DNA of 64,000 nt, taken from contig NC_087072.1 of assembly GCF_026151205.1 (NCBI RefSeq), positions 7,501 through 71,500 of the forward strand, read 5' to 3'. Position 1 is the first letter of the stretch, and each line of letters opens with the position of its first letter. Below, one piece after another: positions 53,495-63,930 of the stretch. Below the pieces are notes generated by a model. It was given only the letters and a program-made list of their open reading frames with translations. It ran no database searches and was not told the origin of the DNA. Source of the stretch: Bolinopsis microptera (taxonomy: Eukaryota; Ctenophora; Tentaculata; Lobata; Bolinopsidae). A program made the translations under genes and the position numbers.

Positions 53495-53502
53495 TATATA
53501 AG
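53495..53502 (+). promoter_or_regulatory. TATA box of the small overlapping genes
   Basis: TATATAAG, 41-48 bp before an ATG at 53543 and 78-85 bp before the ATG at 53580. The usual spacing in this element (25-50 bp) points to 53543 as the first start used. Confidence 0.6.
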
Positions 53503-53542
53503 CAGGATAAGTGGGAAACAGGTTCATTTCTCAAGATTCATA

Positions 53543-53752
53543 ATGGACTTTGTTGCTCCTCTGTTTGTGCTGTCAATGTATGGACTCTACTCAAAAAATG
53601 GAAGCAGATGCTCGAAGTACAAAAATCAAAGTCATGACCATAAAAAGTTACATACAGGATCACAATGCCAACACCAAAAAGAACAAGCTTTGCCGATATT
53701 GTTTGCAAAAAATCAGCAAAAGACATGTTTGCCCTGGAAAATACGTTTATGA
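53543..53752 (+). CDS. Small overlapping ORF with hydrophobic N-terminus
   Basis: 69 codons beginning MDFVAPLFVLSMYGLYSKNG, in a different frame from the 53580 gene which it overlaps. The N-terminus could be a signal anchor; the rest is polar and Cys/His/Lys-rich. It has the TATA-proximal ATG, but no family is recognised and the overlap may be fortuitous. Confidence 0.35.
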   Translation: MDFVAPLFVLSMYGLYSKNGSRCSKYKNQSHDHKKLHTGSQCQHQKEQALPILFAKNQQKTCLPWKIRL

Positions 53753-53933
53753 ATTTATAATGGAATCCTTTATCAAGCGTGTTTTCTTGAACACTCAGCC
53801 ATTTTGTTACTTGGATCTGTATCAAAACTGCAAGTCAACTATTGTTCAAGAACAACTCTTTGCAGACTGTAGCAACATAGACTCAATTTTATATCAAAAT
53901 TTAGTCTATTACATTTGTGACTATGAGTTTTAA
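53580..53933 (+). CDS. Small Cys-rich Polinton protein
   Basis: 117 residues from MDSTQKMEADAR. It contains KLCRYCLQKISKRHVCPG, a C-x2-C...H-x-C arrangement suggesting one zinc site, then FIKRVFLNTQPFCYLDLYQN and an end rich in Asn/Tyr. No family recognised. The start could be 53550 (adding ten residues) or 53580. Confidence 0.65.
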   Translation: MDSTQKMEADARSTKIKVMTIKSYIQDHNANTKKNKLCRYCLQKISKRHVCPGKYVYEFIMESFIKRVFLNTQPFCYLDLYQNCKSTIVQEQLFADCSNIDSILYQNLVYYICDYEF

Positions 53934-53992
53934 AAACAGCTGAATCTGTTTATACTGCTCACTTCTTGATTAGCACTTTAGAATCTGCAGCT

Positions 53993-54403
53993 ATGAACTA
54001 TTTTCATGATGTATACTTGGGATTTCTTGCTGAGCAGATTGCTCGACAATGTGAACAAATGTCTGCTCTCAAGTGCTCAGCGTGTGAATCAAAAATAAAG
54101 AGCCCTCTATTACACATTTGTCATCAACGTGGACTTTTAGAGAAGCTGCAAATTCACTTTGAGCACGTAAGAGGACCCATGTTAACGGATATAGAAGTTT
54201 ATTACGATCAAGTGCAAGAGCTTTTACCCCACAGTGATAACCCTTTGAAAGACAAAAATAATTATGTCAATGCTGGCCGTCTGTGGTTGCAAATGTGCTC
54301 AGCAGAAATAGTATTCTACGGACGTTACATTAACGAATTCAACCATTCTTTCATAGACAGAGCTTTTAAGAAAGTGAAAAAAGATGGGGCTGCAAGAATC
54401 TGA
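53993..54403 (+). CDS. Small putative zinc-binding Polinton protein
   Basis: 136 residues from the ATG at 53993. CSACESKIKSPLLHICH gives a C-x2-C...H-x-C-H cluster. Helical segments follow, with WLQMCSAEIVFYGRYINEF and a basic end (RAFKKVKKDG). A C-x2-C...C-H arrangement also occurs in the 53580 product, so the two may be related. Role unknown. Confidence 0.7.
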   Translation: MNYFHDVYLGFLAEQIARQCEQMSALKCSACESKIKSPLLHICHQRGLLEKLQIHFEHVRGPMLTDIEVYYDQVQELLPHSDNPLKDKNNYVNAGRLWLQMCSAEIVFYGRYINEFNHSFIDRAFKKVKKDGAARI

Positions 54404-54557
54404 ACGGAACATTGGATATCGCTTCATGAATTTGCGCCGATACTTCCCCAGTCGCTCAAGACATGTTAATCCTAGTAATGAGTTCCCCGTCACATGATAA
54501 TCACATGTCATTTTCAATAAAGACTCTGCCATGAAAAGATCTCATCATTTCTGAAAG

Positions 54558-55034
54558 ATGAACTTTGAATTCGTTATCACAGCTACCGAGGGTTTCAGTA
54601 CTCAGAATGGAGGATTTATACTCAGAGAACTCACTCTCATATTTCCAAATGAGCAGGAGCAGCATTTTCAATTCAAGAATCCAGATACCATGTACCTGAA
54701 TCCAGATGAGATGAACATGGCAAAGTTTTCTCAGCGGAATTTGAATGGCTTTTCACCAACCGATAACGAAAGTTGTTGCCTCCCTACGGCGGTATATCCT
54801 AAAATACTTGAGGAGATACAGCATTGTAGAATATACTGTGCAGGAGAAATTGAACGTTGTTTCTTAGCTAGAAACCTACCAGATACTGAAGTTATTGATG
54901 TTTATTCTCTGTTTGACTTCAAGTACCCAGCACAGCTCGATAATCCGGGTTGTTTTAAATTACACCGTTACAGATATTGTTCACTTGCAAAAGCTAGATA
55001 TTTGGCTCGAAGACTTGAAGGATATAAATTATGA
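54558..55034 (+). CDS. Polinton protein of a widespread transposon-associated family
   Basis: 158 residues. Opens FEFVITATEGFSTQNGGFIL and RELTLIFPNEQEQHFQFKNP, then LNGFSPTDNESCCLPTAVYP and a C-terminal Cys/His/Arg part (CFKLHRYRYCSLAKARYLAR). The beginning (hydrophobic strand, .GF....GGFI.RELT, HF.FK.P) resembles proteins common in invertebrate transposons that look like a degenerate RNase H/exonuclease-like fold. That fold assignment is inference, and catalytic acids are not evident. It is the last gene before the right non-coding region. Confidence 0.65.
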   Translation: MNFEFVITATEGFSTQNGGFILRELTLIFPNEQEQHFQFKNPDTMYLNPDEMNMAKFSQRNLNGFSPTDNESCCLPTAVYPKILEEIQHCRIYCAGEIERCFLARNLPDTEVIDVYSLFDFKYPAQLDNPGCFKLHRYRYCSLAKARYLARRLEGYKL

Positions 55035-56585
55035 ATTAAGCGCTCATTTTTTCTTTTAACCTAACGCATGCGAGATATTACAGTTTATTTTGTGATGTAG
55101 ACTTGATAAAATACTTTTTAGCTTCATTATCAAACACTGTGTATCACTTGTTTTTTTCTCAACTTAGTATACCTCGATATTCATCAGGAAGCCTAACTCT
55201 ACAGTGAACTATAATTATCAGAGTTTTATCCTTATAGACTTTTACTCTGATAGTGAGTGAAGCTAGCACATAGCGTATAATTACAGATGGACATAGAAAA
55301 GGTATCCATTATCATAACTGTGCGTTACATAACTCATTTTAGTGGGAGTCCCCACATACATTTGACAAGTGTGGAGAGAATACTCTCCTGATTCCGTCTT
55401 TTCTTGAGAGCCAACCCCAATCTGTGATATAGCTGACTCATGGCACTGGAGATAGGCTCAGATCTCGCTAAATGAACTCTTACTATCAACTATACCACAG
55501 CAATTTTGAAATATTTTTGAGTTTTGTAAACGCAAGCTATGATGAGGGAGGGAGGGAGGGAGGAATGGGGTGAGTGGATCTCTAAGACAACAGTTCATCA
55601 TAGAATGAAGAGCTATCATTGAGATCCGGAGCTGTTAAGCCCCCATTGAGAATGATTTTACTTGGAGGAGAAGGCTCATATTTATACTAGATTCTAGTGT
55701 ACCTCACTATAAACTCGTTATAGGATAATTGACTTTTAACTGTGACGTTATTATCATAGGAAACATGTTAAAAGCCCAGCAGTGATTCTGCACGCTTTAT
55801 GATCTCATATCGCCTTAAATTCTTTAACAATAACTGGGGGGATGGTAATTTGGTTATACGTTCACTTCAGAACAGTTAATGAAATGAAGGACAGATCCTT
55901 ACCTCTTAATATTGCTTCTGTGGAACACACCCGGCTGCTCAACAAGTCAACACTCCTTCGGCGGAATATGTGGAACGAAAAGTCTAACTGATAGCATGCT
56001 GATTAGTGCACCGGCACTAGCTCACCTTACTGTAGACATATGTGATAAAATTCTTTTGTAGCTTTTACACAGTTTACAGATCGTTATAAGATAATTGACT
56101 TTCAACTATGACATTGTAATCATAGCTTATATGTTCCGGGCGTTGGTTCACGTAATTACAATAGTATGCACTGGTTGGGGTAGATCTATGATCTCATACT
56201 GCTCTATGTTCTTGGACAATACCTGATGAGACTGTAATTTGGTTATATGTTCAGTAGGAACAGTTAATGAAATAGAGCACAAATTTTTCTCATAGAATAT
56301 CGATGATCTTATATCACATCAAATTCCTGATGACAGATCTGTAGGAGTTGTAATTTAGTTATGAGCACTTCAGAACGGATGATGAAATAACGAATATAGC
56401 TCACAGTTGACATGTGGAAAAAATTTTGTATTATTTGCACAAAAGATACCGGTTGATTCTAGAATTTGTGTTATAACACACATATCATGCTCTGCACAAT
56501 TCTTAAAACCCAAATAAATTGTTCTTTATATCATAAACCTATGGAACTCTACAAAATTTAAAACTGAACGTACTCAATTTACCCA
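55035..56585. other. Polinton right non-coding region
   Basis: About 1.55 kb with stops in all frames. It has several internal repeats: TATAAGATAATTGACTTTCAAC and CTGTAATTTGGTTATA-type words recur near 55720/56085 and 55850/56230/56350, and GGAGGGAGGGAGGGAG lies near 55547. The duplicated blocks suggest local duplications, perhaps a control or replication region. There is no sign of decayed polymerase codons. Confidence 0.6.
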
Positions 56586-56709
56586 ATAAACCTGGGGTTC
56601 TGTACAAAATTTAGCACTGACCGTACTCAACATACCCACAGCACCTGCACAACGGGGACCGTTACTGATTCAATTAAGTGACGAGTAGTGTTACTATATT
56701 ATATCTACT
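56586..56709 (-). repeat. Polinton right terminal inverted repeat
   Basis: Reverse complement identical to 45310-45433 over 124 bp. It is followed directly by the AGTGTA target duplication at 56710-56715. Confidence 0.96.
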
Positions 56710-57207
56710 AGTGTAGCGCTGTAAGATTGAGTGTTAAGATTGAGTGTAAAGATTGAGTGTAGCGCATTGAGTTTAAGATAGTGTAGGTAGCGCTTTAAGA
56801 TAGATTGAGTGTAGCGCTTTAAGATTGAGTGTAGCGCTTTAAGATTGAGTGTAGCGCTTTAAGATTGAGTGTAGCGCTGTAAGATTGAGTGTAGCGCATT
56901 AGGATAGAATGTAGCGCATTGAGTTTAAGATAGTGTAGGTAGCGCTTTAAGATAGATTGAGTGTAGCGCTTTAAGATTGAGTGTAGCGCTTTAAGATTGA
57001 GTGTATCGCTGTAAGATTGAGTGCTAAGATTGAGTGTAGCGCATTAAGATAGAATGTAGCGCATTGAGTTTAAGATAGTGTAGGTAGCGCTTTAAGATAA
57101 ATTGAGTGTAGCGGTTTAAGATTGAGTGACGAGTGTAGCGCTTTAAGATTTAATGTAGCGCTTTAAGATAGAGTGTAGCGCTTTAAGATAGATTGTTAAG
57201 AGTGACG
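56710..57207. repeat. 20-bp minisatellite, right of the Polinton
   Basis: Continues the TGTAGCGCTTTAAGATTGAG array in the same orientation as the left part, including a longer GCGCATTGAGTTTAAGATAGTGTAGG variant also found on the left (near 45220). This confirms that the element interrupts one array. Confidence 0.95.
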
Positions 57208-58849
57208 TAATTCATGAAAACGACTGACATAAGCGTAATTAACGGGTCGCCTCGAGGTTTCCACAAGCACATGACTACATCAATCTTTGTTTGTTTACAA
57301 TACCCTATCTCGTATCGGTAAATGATCCAAATCAAGGGTATTCCTGTATTTATTAGCAACTACAGAGCGTGTCAAACTAGTACCACATTTAAATTATACC
57401 ACACCAAACCGGGGTTACATAAGTCCGGGTTACCGGGGTTACCGGGGTTACATAAGTCTACTGTAATATTACTGTGAAAGGTATTACAATCACATCACAT
57501 AGCCCCGCCAACCTTAAGGGCCAAAAGCATAACTAAACTAAAGTAGTAGTAGTTAATACCATGTATAGTGTATACAGTGCATAACAGTGTACTGTATAGC
57601 ACTGTGTTATAACAACAGCTACTACTACAAGTCAGAATCGGACACAGCTGCTGAGAGAGAACACAACAAGGCCACGTGATATACAGAATACAATAGATGT
57701 GGATTCTGTGGATTCTGTGGATTATACTAAGGAAATAGGACTTTAGAACACTGTAAGAAGATGACAATCAGACCTCATCAATATACAATAGATATGGATT
57801 CTGGCGGAGAAGCGTATATTTCTATAGCAAATAACAATAAAATAGCTCCTAACACGTTCACTAGCTTTTATCCGGGCCGGCCTTGTAACCATGGTTACAA
57901 TAGCCGTGCTCAATAACTGAGAATTTAACAACGAGTTTAGTTACACGTGTCCCTCTAGCTCTTGTATATCCCTCTAGTATAGTATAGTTCTTGCATAATG
58001 CATGTCCCTTTTGATCAGCCTGGCTGGCTGGCGCGGGCTTTGCGCGCGAAAAGGGAAAAGCAGCATCAAACAACGAGAGAGCTCAATAACTGAGAGAGAG
58101 CTCAATAATAATAATATAACTGAGAATTAGGAAACGAGAGAGGCAGTAATTGATTTGTATACAGATCAACACGCACCTGTTGTTAGGTTCTCGCTGTTGC
58201 CTTTTATTTATTAGCGATTAACTGCTATCTATGAGGGACCGCTAATACATAATATTATATATTGTATATAATTATAATATAATGTCCGCCTGCTGAGATG
58301 ATAAAAGTGGAATGTACTCCTCAAGTCCTCATTATGTAGCTCAACTTGTTAAAGGTTGAGGAATGAACTGTATACACTGTGTATACTGTAATAACTAATG
58401 CCGCACCGTGTTAACTACAGGTGGTGAGGCAGCTGCTGGCATTACAGCATAACAATCCTCGACAAAGTAGGCTTAACATAGGCTTAACAACATAGATAAA
58501 GTAGGCTTAACATACTTAACATAGGCTTAGTATAGGCTGTATAGTTATAACAAAGATGATTAGTCAGACCTAACAATAAGGCTGTGTCCCGATTAGTTAT
58601 ATTGGAAATGCAACTTGGAAAGTGTGGTTACTGTAGCAACCACTGTGTAGGCGCCGCAAGTTTGAAATGCAACTTGGAAAGTGTGGTTAATACTGTAGGC
58701 GCCGCAAGTTTGAAATGCAACTTGGAAAGTGTGGTTAGGTTACTGTAGGCGCCGCAAGTTTGAAATGCAAAATGAGCATTAAAACAAAGGAATAAGAATT
58801 AGTACGTATGTGATTTTTATTTCATACAAGAAAACGTACCTATGATATA
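57208..58849. other. Unassigned DNA with a short tandem duplication
   Basis: No exon recognised. Contains CGGGGTTACC repeats (57410-57460), GTGGATTCT repeats (57700-57722), GAGAGAGCTCAATAA repeats (58075-58115), and a roughly 60-bp unit with GGCGCCGCAAGTTTGAAATG at about 58600-58770 in three copies. Confidence 0.5.
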
Positions 58850-60045
58850 TTCTCCCTCAGTCCTCATCCTCCTCCTCAGTCATCCCCAAGTCCCCCTCCT
58901 CCTCCTCCTATTCAGTCCTCCTCCTCCTCCTCCTCCTTTCAGTGTACTCAGTCCTCCTCCCCTCATCTCCTCTTCCCTCTCAGTCATCCTCCTCGCCATC
59001 CTCCTCAGTCCTCCTTCTCCTGGGTCCTAATCCTCTCCTCTTCATCTCCTCCTCTTCCTCCTTCGGTCCTCAGTCCTCCTCCTCCTGGGTCCTCCTCTCA
59101 TCCTTCTCATCAAGTCCTCCTCTCCCCAGTCCTCTCCCAGTCCCCCCCTTTCCTCCTCCTATTCAGTTCCTCTCCTCCTCCTCCTCCTCAGTTCTCCTCA
59201 GTCCTCTTCTAATTTCTCCTAAGTCCTCCTCCTGAGTCCTCCTCCTCTTCCTTCTGAGTCCTCATCTGGTCCTCCTCCCTCTCAGTCATCCTCCTCTGTC
59301 AATCCTCCTTCAGCCATCCTCCCCAGCCATCCTCCTCAGCCATCCTCCTCAAGTACTCCTCAGTCCTCTCCTTCTCAGTCATCGTTCAGTCATCCTCCTC
59401 AGTCCCTCCTCAGTCCTCCTCCTCCTCTTGGGTCCTCCTCCTCCTCCTCCTCTGGGTCTCGTGGTCTTCCTGATCCTCCCCAGTCCTTCTTCTCCACCCC
59501 CCTCAGTCCTCCTCCAACTCTTTCCTCCTTAGTCCTCAGTCCTCATCATCATGTCCTCAAACAGTTTCCTCCTACACGGTCCTCCTCTCCTCCTGGGGCC
59601 TTTTCCTGGGTCCTCCTCCTGGGTCCTCCTCCTCCTGGGTCCTCCTCCTCCTGGGTCCTCCTTCTCTCCTCAGTCCTTCTCACTCCTCCTCCTCAGGTCC
59701 TTTCATCCTCTTCTCCTCTTCCTCCTTCCTCATCCCTCTCCAGTCATCCTCCTCATCCATCCTCCTCAGCCATCCTCCTCAGTCATCATCTCTCAGTCCT
59801 CCTCAGTCCTCTGAGTCTCCTCCTGGTCCTCCTCCTCCTGAGTCACCTCCAGAGTTCTCCTCCTCCTCCTCCTAGGTCCTCATTTCTGGGGTCCTCCTCC
59901 TCCTCCTCCTCCTGGGTCTTCTTCTTCTCCTCCCTCTACAGTCAATCCTCCTCAGTCATCTCCTCAGGTCATCCTCCTCAGCCATCCTCCTCAGCCAGAT
60001 CCTTCTCAGCCATCCTCCTCAGTCTCTTCAGTACTCTTCAGTCCT
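58850..60045. repeat. Pyrimidine-rich CCTCCTCAGT microsatellite
   Basis: About 1.2 kb of irregular TCCTCCTCAGTCATCC and TCCTCCTCCTGGG units. Copies differ by many small insertions and deletions. Ser/Pro-rich open frames here are compositional. Confidence 0.93.
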
Positions 60046-60049
60046 CAAA

Positions 60050-60290
60050 ATGTTTGTCGCTAATGTCACCAATGTCGCTATGTCCACCAATGTCCATCCA
60101 TGTTTCCGTCCGGGTCGCCATGTCCGTCCGAGTCCGCCAATGTCCTTCCGAGTCCGCCAATGGCGGCCGCGAGGACGCCAATGTCCGTCCGATCCGGCCA
60201 ATGGTCCGTCCGTGTCCGCAATGTCCAAAAAAACACGTAGCCGTTGTCTCATAGAATCAAAAAAGGGAGGAATAGGCGGACATAGACGGA
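60050..60290. repeat. CCAATGTCCGTCCGAGTCCG-type repeat
   Basis: About ten degenerate 15-20 bp units (AATGTCC.TCCGAGTCCGCC). The open frames on both strands are by-products. Confidence 0.85.
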
Positions 60291-60299
60291 CATGACACC

Positions 60300-61148
60300 C
60301 CCTTAAGTGTACCAACTCAAATTAATAATAGGTACTACCGTAATTTGTAGTTTGCTGAACGTAGGATAAAAACGAACATCAAAGAAGTTCGCTTTGTATA
60401 TCTACAAAGAACAGCTTAAAAAGATATAAGCCTATTAATCGTTTAATATTATTGGATATTGATTGAACAGTTTTGTTTAATAAGTGTTGTATAAATAAGT
60501 CAACAAAAAGAATATTCTTCCGCTTGTTAGTACCCCACCTTAGTGCCCTCAGTCATCAAACCACTTCACAAAGGGTTCACATCGTGTCTTGTCAGTTCTT
60601 ACAGTTTCGTTTCCCGCTGCGCAAGGGGTCTTGAATTCTGAAATAATTTGTTTTTACTATTAGTGCTTTTCGTTTGTAAATAAAAACTAGTCTCCATAGT
60701 TATAATAACGATAATAAACAGAGTGTATTAAAACTTTGGTTATCTTTGATTTTATAATTCTATTTTGCTTCTTTCAAATGAACCTCATAAAGAAATTAGG
60801 TTGTTATGTTCACCTGTGTTGAGATCTCAGGGCTGGTTACCTCGATAACTCTTTCTGGAGGGCTTCTGGAGGACTGAAGTTCGGTCGTCATACTTATTCA
60901 CTAAGGACACTCTAGCACTAGTGTGGAATTTAATTTATTAAGAGCATGTATAAGTTAGAATGCGTATCTTCATTAAGTCATTAGATGTAGTTGTTATTTC
61001 AATTAGCATTCTATAGTAATGAAACTTACCCCTATTTTATTTTCCCCCTTTAGCTTTCGTCGGTTTGATGAGATCTTTTTGCTGGCTGTATAAAATAGAA
61101 AGTGTTTAGTAAATCCTGTTGTGTGTGAATGGTGATGCTATGTGTTAT
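60300..61148. other. No gene recognised
   Basis: Unique AT-rich sequence. It lies downstream (minus sense) of the Cys-rich exons, so it could be intron or 3' flank of that gene. Confidence 0.4.
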
Positions 61149-61343
61149 TTAGATGTTTACATGTTTCAATACCTGGATGTAAACACTCGGGTTCTTTAAA
61201 TTGGAAATAAATATCCGTTCCTGAGTGCAGGTCACCTCGCTGCTCCCTTTATTGAGAGCTCTGGATTCAACGCAATTCAATTCCACCACAGTCTGAATTA
61301 CTGGGACTGTGTTGTTGTTATGATCGGTAGTTGAACCACTCAT
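61149..61343 (-). CDS. Possible exon with a single sushi-like motif
   Basis: Reads PVIQTVVELNCVESRALNKG, then SSEVTCTQER and a hydrophobic strand. The C...G....VTC spacing recalls part of a CCP/sushi module, and the neighbouring exons on the same strand are extracellular Cys-rich. Splice boundaries are uncertain. Confidence 0.3.
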   Translation of the reverse strand: MSGSTTDHNNNTVPVIQTVVELNCVESRALNKGSSEVTCTQERIFISNLKNPSVYIQVLKHVNI

Positions 61344-61439
61344 CTTTCAGTCCGTGCAGCTCATGTAGAAATATCAATTGAATCACGTGACATGATTTAA
61401 TTTGTTGTGTGATACAAGTATTTATTATAACGTTATTTT

Positions 61440-63930
61440 AACAGTTCTATCCTACCGAACACTTTCAAGCAAACCAGCACTAATATACAAAACCATTGCT
61501 TGCTCGGGGGTTCCGAGTCTCATATACTGTGTAACAATTATAGTATAAGCTTCTAAGTTATACTTACACATGGCAGTTTTGTCAGTGTTTGATGTCCATC
61601 CTGCGTCACATGGTCTCAGGCTTGTCATATCTTTGTTTTGTAGCTTCCAGTGGACACTCAAGCTGAAAAATAAGAAGTAGTTAGAACTAATGTGATATAA
61701 AATATAGAAATGTGGAATAATACAGAATGCCCTGAATTATCCCCTGGTCCATAAAATAAGAATCCTTACCACACGCAGTCCTCCCATGAGTTTTGGTTCC
61801 TGGCCAGGGTAACAAGTTGTACACAAGGCTGCTCTTCTGAACTTGATCAAATTATCAGGTATTTCTTCACACGTGTTCATTCAATATTTTGTAGCTTCCA
61901 GGTGGACATGACTCTGGAATATAATTGGAATCTTTAAAACAGAAGATCGTTGAATCACCATAATGAAAAGTTATTTTAAGTAACAAAAAATTTATATCCT
62001 CGTTATTTAAACAAGGAAGCTCGGGGACTATTTCTTTTAAAATGTAGCACAATCAAAATTGTTAATGGGGTCATAATTTGAGTATGGTATCATATTCATA
62101 ATTTAAACAATTGTACGAACATGTTTTTAACTTACACTTTCAGGCAACCTGCACTAATATACTAAACCATTGCTTGCTCGGGGGTCCGAGTTCTCAATAC
62201 TTGTATAACAATAGTATAAGATTTCTAAGTTATCTTACACAGGCAGTTTTATGTCTGTGTTTGATGTCCATCCTGTGGCACATGTGTCCAAGCCTTGTCA
62301 TATCTTTGTTCTTGTAGCTTCCAGCTGGACACTCAGCTAAAAAAACACAGATTTGAGAAGTTTTCTTGGCTCTAAAGCTTTTTCAAAGTGTTTGACTTCT
62401 AAACAAGTCCAAACTATCATATCACTAGTACAATTACTCCGGTCTGATTAACCAGATTTAAGGACCCCCATTCGTAACCTTACCCCATTCACACTTGCCG
62501 GGTTCTTGAAAGAATACTTACCACAAGCGCAATCTGAGTTTGATTCTTTGCTAATGTTACAGGTCGCAGGAAGTGTTTAAAAAAGTATGTGCGGCTATAG
62601 TTGTCACTTTTAAATTGTAATATATAATTACTTTGCCGAACTTTATTTCAACGGAATTAATGGACGCTGGATGCTCTAGCTTTTATATTAATGATCCGTT
62701 CAAATTAAAATGTGGTACAAGTCAATACTTCTTTGGGACAGTTTTCACCAAAAAGTGGTCACTACGTGTAATTATTGTCCAGGAACATGACTTACTATTT
62801 TAAAACATAACAATAGATAAGCTTCCAAGTTATCTTACCAAAGGCAGTTTTGTCTGTATTTGGTTGTTAATCCTGCGTCACATGTGTCACAGCTTGGTCA
62901 TAGCACCATTTCCGAATATTGTTCCTTCTCCACCAGCTATGAAATGTATAGCGGTACAAGTTGCTTGTTTTCTGACGATAAGGAAAATCGTTATATAAGT
63001 ACAGTTCAGTGTGATACAGACTGAAAAATAAAGAAGTAGTTAGAAAAATATGAGCTAAAAAATATAAAATGTGAATTTTACAGAATGCCTGAATTGTCCC
63101 CTGGTCCTATAATAAGAATCCTTACAACACGCAGTCCTCCTGAGTTTTTGCGTTCCTGGCCTGGGTGGTAACTAGTTGTACACAAGGGTACTCCTTCTGA
63201 ACTGATCATATTATCAGGACATTCTTCACAGTGTTAATCATCAATATTCTTGAGCTTCCAGGTGACATGACTCTGAATAAATTGGAAATCTTTTTAAACA
63301 CGCGACGTTTGAAATCACCATAGTGAAAAGTTATTTTAAGTACAATTTATATCCTCGGTCTTTTTAAACAAGTGAAGCTCGGACTATTCTTTTAAATGTA
63401 CGCACAATCATAATTGTTAAAGGGGTCATATATTGAGTAGGATCATATTCATAATTTACACAAACTGTACGAAACCAAGTTTTTAACTAACCCTTTCAGG
63501 CAACCCAGCACTAATATAACTAAACAAATTGCTTGCTCGGGGGTCCGAGTCTCAAATACTGGTGTAACAATTAGTATAAGTTACTAAGTTATCTTACCAC
63601 AGGCAGTTTTGTCAGGTTTGATGTCCATCTCTGTGTCACATGTGTCACAGCTTGTCATTTCTTTGTTCTTGTAGCTTCCAGATGGACACTCAGCTAAAAA
63701 AAAACACAGATTGAGGAAGTTTTCTTGGTCGAAGCCATTTCAAGTGTTTTGACTTCAACAAGTCCAACTTCATATCACTAGTAAATACTCCGGTTTGACT
63801 TTCACCCAGATTTAAGGCAACATCGTACCTTCCCCAATCTCACACTTGCCGGGTCTTTTGACAAGAATACTTTCCACAAGCGGCAATCTGACGTTTGATT
63901 CTTTGCTAATGTTTACAGCGTCGCAGATGT
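61440..63930 (-). CDS. Tandem exons with ephrin-receptor/GCC2-GCC3-like Cys-rich repeats, frame-disrupted
   Basis: The clearest exon is 63693-63598, with a TTTTTTAG acceptor and GTAAGA donor. It encodes ECPSGSYKNKEMTSCDTCDT and ends DKTAC, the C.PG.Y......C..C..G......C pattern of ephrin-receptor/GCC2-GCC3 repeats in secreted and surface proteins. Related exons lie near 62335-62240, 61655-61570 and 62920-62836. A second type (CPPGSYK) lies near 61910-61775 and 63270-63128, and a third near 62580-62517 and 63920-63850. The exons recur with a period of about 1,355 bp. Most copies carry one-base insertions or deletions breaking the frame (for example the 61655 copy reads VHWKLQ instead of CPPGSYK). 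Either the array is decaying or the sequence here is unpolished. Confidence 0.65.

Larger units (their letters stand above)
45310..56709. mobile_element. Polinton/Maverick element, 11.4 kb, structurally complete, without DNA polymerase B
   Basis: Both ends begin AGTAGATATAATATAG (5'-AG as in Polintons). The terminal inverted repeats are identical for 124 bp, with a 6-bp target duplication. Gene order: minus strand, membrane protein and C2H2/coiled-coil protein; plus strand, integrase, ATPase, two small proteins, putative minor capsid, pVI/pX-like protein, major capsid, protease, three further small proteins. All frames are open. A family-B polymerase, normally over 1,000 codons and a Polinton hallmark, is absent, and no unassigned stretch in the element could hold it. 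Polintons insert by a retroviral-type integrase, replicate by protein-primed synthesis and encode virion proteins; this copy would need polymerase from elsewhere. Confidence 0.96.

Noticed and set aside
58842-59814. Ser/Pro-rich open frames
   Set aside because: Pyrimidine microsatellite with irregular indels.
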